The notes under the pieces: model-generated
Told to the model about the DNA's origin: nothing
The model's database searches: none
The model's input: the letters and a program-made list of their open reading frames with translations, nothing else
From: Candidatus Jorgensenbacteria bacterium RIFCSPLOWO2_12_FULL_42_11
GTDB lineage: Bacteria > Patescibacteriota > Minisyncoccia > UBA6257 > MFKM01
Direction: 5' to 3'
Length of the DNA stretch: 22,288 bases
Assembly: GCA_001779575.1 (NCBI GenBank)
Contig: MFKM01000017.1
Coordinates: 1-22,288 of the forward strand
Made by a program: the position numbers and the translations under genes
Shown here: positions 19,301 to 22,288 of the stretch, one piece after another
Layout of the letters: every line of letters starts with the position of its first letter
Numbering within the stretch: position 1 is the stretch's first letter

Positions 19301-22288
19301 CGACGATGTCATGGGCCGCTCTTCCGCTTTTGAATCAATTATTAAGGGTGAAAAAATCAAGAAACCCAGCTTGCCGACTTCCTTCAATGTTTTGGTGAAT
19401 GAAATCAAAAGCCTCGGCTTGGATGTTGAAATTATCAGGCCGGAAGAACGTTCATCGGCTAACGGAGAAAAAATTGAAAGAGATCTGAAAGACATTCGGG
19501 CGATTTCCATCAAATTAGCTTCGCCTGAAAAAATTATTGCCTGGTCCTCCGGGGAAGTGATTAAGGCCGAAACCATAAATTATCGCACCCAGCGACCGGA
19601 AAAAGACGGTCTCTTCTCGGAACGGATTTTTGGACCAACCAAGGACTGGGAATGTTATTGCGGCAAATATAAAAAAATCCGTTATAAAGGCGTAGTCTGC
19701 GATAAATGCGGCGTTGAAGTCACCCGTTCGCTCGTTAGACGCGAACGGATGGGCCATATTAATTTAGCCGCGCCGGTAGCTCACACTTGGTTTATGAGAA
19801 GTGTCCCTTCAAGATTAAGCTTGCTTCTTGACACGCCGTTGCCTAAATTAGAAAAAGTTATTTATTACGCCGCTTATGTCGTTACCGCTATTAACGAAAA
19901 AAGCAGGGACTTTGAATCAAAAAAGAAAGAATTGCTCGCTTTGAATATCAAGCTGGGGACAATTTTTAACGAAAACGAATACCTGGAAATAACCAAGCGC
20001 CTCGGTAAGTCAGCCATTGAAGTTAAATCCGGCGCTGGCGCCATCCGAGAAATCTTAGAAAAGATAGACCTTAAGACTTTAGCGCGTCAATCGGAAAAAG
20101 AACTGGAAGAAACAAAAGATTTTAATCGCCGGACTAGAATTTCGCGGCGCGTCAATTTAATCAAATCATTAATCAAATCCGGCATTAAGCCCGAGTGGAT
20201 GATTATAACTGTTCTGCCGGTTTTGCCGCCGGACTTAAGACCGATGGTTGCTTTAGACGGAGGCCGTTTCGCCACTTCCGACCTTAACGATCTTTATCGC
20301 CGGGTCATTAACCGCAATAATCGGTTAAAAAAATTAATTGAATTAAAAGCGCCGGAAGTGATTACCGTCAACGAAAAACGGATGCTCCAGGAAGCCGTTG
20401 ACGCCTTGATAGACAATACCGGCGCTATCGGCGCCCAGCAACTTTCAGCTCAACGCCGACCGTTGAAATCTTTGGCCGACATGCTCCGGGGCAAACAAGG
20501 GCGTTTTCGCCAAAATCTTTTGGGTAAAAGAGTTGATTATTCCGGCCGTTCCGTGATCGTCGTCGGTCCTGAATTAAAACTGGACGAATGCGGTCTGCCC
20601 AAAAAAATGGCTTTAGAACTTTTCCGGCCATTTGTCATTCATAAAGTTATTGAACGCAATTTGGCTCATAATATCAAAAATGCCAATCGCTTTATTGACC
20701 AGGGTTCTGAAGAAGTTTGGGCGATTTTGGAAGAAGTTATCGCCGGTAAAAAGGTGCTTCTTAATCGCGCCCCCACCCTTCACCGTTTAAGCGTCCAGGC
20801 CTTTAGACCGATTCTCATAGAAGGTCTGGCTATCAGAATTCCACCGTTAGTCTGCGCCGCTTTCAACGCTGATTTTGACGGCGACCAAATGGCGGTTCAT
20901 TTGCCGCTTTCCGACGAAGCCCAATACGAAGCCGAAACAATCATGCTTTCCACCAACAATCTGCTAAGACCGGCTTCGGGCCACCCCATCGTCACCCCAA
21001 CCCAGGATATTGTTTTAGGATGCTACTGTCTTACTAAAATCCAACCGGGCGCCAAAGGGAGCGGCTTGATTTTGTCCAGTTTCGCCGAGGCCACTTTAGC
21101 CCACGAGCAAGGCCTGCTTGACCTTAACGCGCTTATCAAAATAGTTCCTTCAAAAAGAAGCAAGAAATGCGTAGAAACCACCTATGGCCGATTAATCTTC
21201 AACAATCAGCTGCCGAAAAATTTTGACTTCGTTAACGAGAAGCTCAATAAAAGCGCGCTCTCAAAAATCATTGCTTCAATTATAGAAAAATTTGGCGTCA
21301 ATCAAGCCAGTATTTGTCTGGATAATATTAAAAATATCGGTTTTGAATACGCCACTATTTCCGGAATCACCTGGGGAATGGACGACTTGATGGTCCCCAA
21401 AGAAAAACCTCAAATTATTAAAGAAGCCCAAAAAGAAGCGGTCACGGTCAGTGAAGAATTCCGCCAAGGATTATTAACCAACGAGGAAAGAGAAAATCGC
21501 ATTATCAGCATCTGGGACAAGGCCGGAAAACAAATTGAAAATATCATTCCGAAAACTTTTCACCCTGATAATCCGGTCTTTATGATTATTGATTCCCGAG
21601 CTCGGGGCAGCTGGTCGGCGGCCACCCAAATGATGGGCATGAAAGGGCTGGTTCAAAATCCCCAAGGCAACATTATTGAATTGCCGGTTCAGTCGTCTTA
21701 CAAAGGAGGTTTTGATGTCTTGGAATACTTTATTTCCATTCACGGAGCTCGCAAGGGACAAGCCGACACCGCCTTGAGGACGGCGGAGGCCGGTTATCTG
21801 ACTCGCCGCTTGATTGATGTGGCTCAAGATGTGATTATTCGGGAAGAAGACTGTCAAACCCAAGAGGGAATTGAAATTTTAAGAAAAGAAGGAGAGGAAT
21901 ACGGTTATCCTTTCGCGGAGCGGCTTTATTCCCGAACAGCTCTTGAAAACATAAAAGTCAAAAACAAAATTATCGTCAAAGCCGGAGAAATTATAAACAG
22001 GGAAACCGCCGAAATTATTGACAAGGCAAAAGCGGAATCAGTAAAAGTCCGTTCACCGATAACCTGCAAAACCCTTTACGGAGTCTGCTCCAAATGCTAT
22101 GGGCTTGATTTGGGCAATAACCAACCGATAAAATTAGGCGAAAGCGTCGGCATTATCGCCGCTCAATCAATCGGCGAGCCCGGAACCCAGCTCACTTTAA
22201 GAACTTTTCATTCTGGCGGAATAGCGGGCGTTGACATCACTCACGGCTTGCCGCGGGTGGAAGAAATTTTTGAAGCTCGGCCGCCCCG
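16302..22288 (+). CDS. rpoBC: RNA polymerase beta-beta' fusion (rpoB-rpoC in one frame), 3' partial
   Basis: One open frame of 1,995 codons without a stop, running off the right edge. Beta spans residues 1 to about 1,045: GDFPMMTERGTFVINGVERV, the rifampicin region QLSQFMNQENFLAELEHKR (about 378-395), GPGGLTRERAGFEVRDVH, CPIQTPEGANIGLVN, and the C-terminal SFNVLVNEIKSLGLDVEI. A hydrophilic linker of roughly 20 residues (IRPEERSSANGEKIERDLKD) leads straight into beta': ISIKLASPEKI, the zinc site Cys1118/1120/1133/1136, ETINYRTQRPEKDGLF, the catalytic NADFDGD with Asp1524/1526/1528, the second zinc site, and the trigger-loop start IGEPGTQLTLRTFHSGG. Beta is short for bacteria. No Shine-Dalgarno precedes ATG 16302, and the 16-nt gap after mltG suggests co-transcription. 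The end of beta' is outside the window. Confidence 0.93.
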   Translation, partial: MGYLKKNFSSYQRPFLAQPNLIEIQTQSYGWLLTAGLKDLFEEFFPIKDRTGKELELYFLDFDFDEPKYNELQAQQKEQSYETTLRVKLKLINNSAKTAETQKIYFGDFPMMTERGTFVINGVERVVVSQLVRSPGVYFSADVLRGRKFFSAKVIPHRGAWLEIESEANGFIGVKIDRKRKVPITSLLRIFAAAEDKKKIITNEEILRIFGEAIRPTLEKDAAASEEDSYVEIYKRLRPGDLATADNARSLIQPMFTRFDRYDLSPVGRFKINQRLDLKENSRQLNSKDLIAIIKEILRLNSDPAAEADDIDHLGNRRVRAVGELVQNRLRVGFARMRKVIQDRMSTLDAKEITIPTQLINPKILIAVVKEFFMLSQLSQFMNQENFLAELEHKRLLSVLGPGGLTRERAGFEVRDVHRSYYGRICPIQTPEGANIGLVNYLANYSRANEFGFLETPYYKVEKGVIGSEVVWLDAFEEEKYNIAHAAIEIDEKNRIADSTVKARIKSKPGTCLKEEIDFIDAAPHQVFSPAASLIPFIEHDDANRALMGSNMQRQAVPLVKPEAPLVGTGVEEKVAQNSQQVIIAPADGEITAVDANHIELKTGSGIKKFGLIKFKRSNQSTCISQYPAVKKGQKVKKGDFLTNASSIDKGQLALGQNLLVAFVPWEGANFEDAVVLSEKVVRDSRFSSIHVEDYYCYIRETKLGPEITTPDISNVSEDKLRNLDEEGIIRVGTEVYPDDILVGKISPKGESELTSEERLLRAIFGEEARDVKDTSLTMPHGEQGRIIGIKISSRERGDLLDPGVIKRIQIQVAQLSNVQAGDKLTGRHGNKGVISQIRPIEDMPCLEDGTPVDVVLNPLSVASRMNIGQILETHLGFAAKKLGYQAISPIFTGATEEQIRAELKKAGLPESGKVKLFDGRTGEAFKNPITVGYVYVMKLDHMVKNKIHMRSTGPYSLITQQPLGGKARLGGQRFGEMEVWALEGYGASHTLQEMLTIKSDDVMGRSSAFESIIKGEKIKKPSLPTSFNVLVNEIKSLGLDVEIIRPEERSSANGEKIERDLKDIRAISIKLASPEKIIAWSSGEVIKAETINYRTQRPEKDGLFSERIFGPTKDWECYCGKYKKIRYKGVVCDKCGVEVTRSLVRRERMGHINLAAPVAHTWFMRSVPSRLSLLLDTPLPKLEKVIYYAAYVVTAINEKSRDFESKKKELLALNIKLGTIFNENEYLEITKRLGKSAIEVKSGAGAIREILEKIDLKTLARQSEKELEETKDFNRRTRISRRVNLIKSLIKSGIKPEWMIITVLPVLPPDLRPMVALDGGRFATSDLNDLYRRVINRNNRLKKLIELKAPEVITVNEKRMLQEAVDALIDNTGAIGAQQLSAQRRPLKSLADMLRGKQGRFRQNLLGKRVDYSGRSVIVVGPELKLDECGLPKKMALELFRPFVIHKVIERNLAHNIKNANRFIDQGSEEVWAILEEVIAGKKVLLNRAPTLHRLSVQAFRPILIEGLAIRIPPLVCAAFNADFDGDQMAVHLPLSDEAQYEAETIMLSTNNLLRPASGHPIVTPTQDIVLGCYCLTKIQPGAKGSGLILSSFAEATLAHEQGLLDLNALIKIVPSKRSKKCVETTYGRLIFNNQLPKNFDFVNEKLNKSALSKIIASIIEKFGVNQASICLDNIKNIGFEYATISGITWGMDDLMVPKEKPQIIKEAQKEAVTVSEEFRQGLLTNEERENRIISIWDKAGKQIENIIPKTFHPDNPVFMIIDSRARGSWSAATQMMGMKGLVQNPQGNIIELPVQSSYKGGFDVLEYFISIHGARKGQADTALRTAEAGYLTRRLIDVAQDVIIREEDCQTQEGIEILRKEGEEYGYPFAERLYSRTALENIKVKNKIIVKAGEIINRETAEIIDKAKAESVKVRSPITCKTLYGVCSKCYGLDLGNNQPIKLGESVGIIAAQSIGEPGTQLTLRTFHSGGIAGVDITHGLPRVEEIFEARPP

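Overview
The window reads as a piece of a Patescibacteria (Candidate Phyla Radiation) chromosome, probably Parcubacteria-like. This is inferred from the kind of content, not from a database match: a 23S rRNA gene swollen to about 4.4 kb by insertions and a homing-endonuclease intron, no 16S gene in front of it, very short spacers, compact genes mostly without Shine-Dalgarno sites, an AT-leaning composition, and typical small CPR proteins (tiny zinc ribbon, ATP-cone/nuclease protein, MscS-like TM-helix protein).

Layout. 1-940: a 2-hydroxyacid dehydrogenase cut by the left edge. 1140-1690 (minus): a self-contained DUF2784 membrane-protein cassette with its own consensus promoter, strong ribosome binding site and terminators. 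1820-1950 (minus): tRNA-Arg(TCG) with a consensus promoter. 2020-2277 (minus): the C-terminal remnant of a hexapeptide-repeat transferase. 2277-4946: CCA-adding enzyme, small zinc-ribbon protein, a nested pair of tRNA-Pro genes (one complete tRNA sits in the anticodon loop of another), then an ATP-cone/PD-(D/E)XK nuclease. 5115-6605: tRNA-Ala(CGC), a truncated serine recombinase and a homoserine dehydrogenase with a strong RBS and terminator, which looks like an acquired segment. 6839-8442: a membrane protein with a cupredoxin, and an MscS-like TM-helix protein.

8486-13384: the large-subunit rRNA locus. A promoter drives a short structured leader ending in an intrinsic terminator. The 23S gene follows, bracketed by a 28-bp processing stem and carrying at least six insertions (heptad-repeat helix, long hairpin, duplicated twin-hairpin element, AT-rich inserts in helices 25 and 45, an 18-bp-stem insert near helix 63) plus a 733-nt group I intron inside the sarcin-ricin loop. 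A 111-nt 5S gene follows after a very short spacer. No 16S gene is present.

13434-22288: a tightly packed plus-strand cluster with a possibly leaderless membrane protein, rodA, mltG and RNA polymerase. The beta and beta' subunits are one continuous reading frame (rpoB-rpoC fusion), still open at the right edge. Peptidoglycan elongation genes and the core transcription enzyme therefore appear to share a transcript.

The strongest points for follow-up are the nested tRNA-Pro arrangement, the rpoB-rpoC fusion, the intron in the sarcin-ricin loop, and the families of repeated hairpins spread through the 23S gene.
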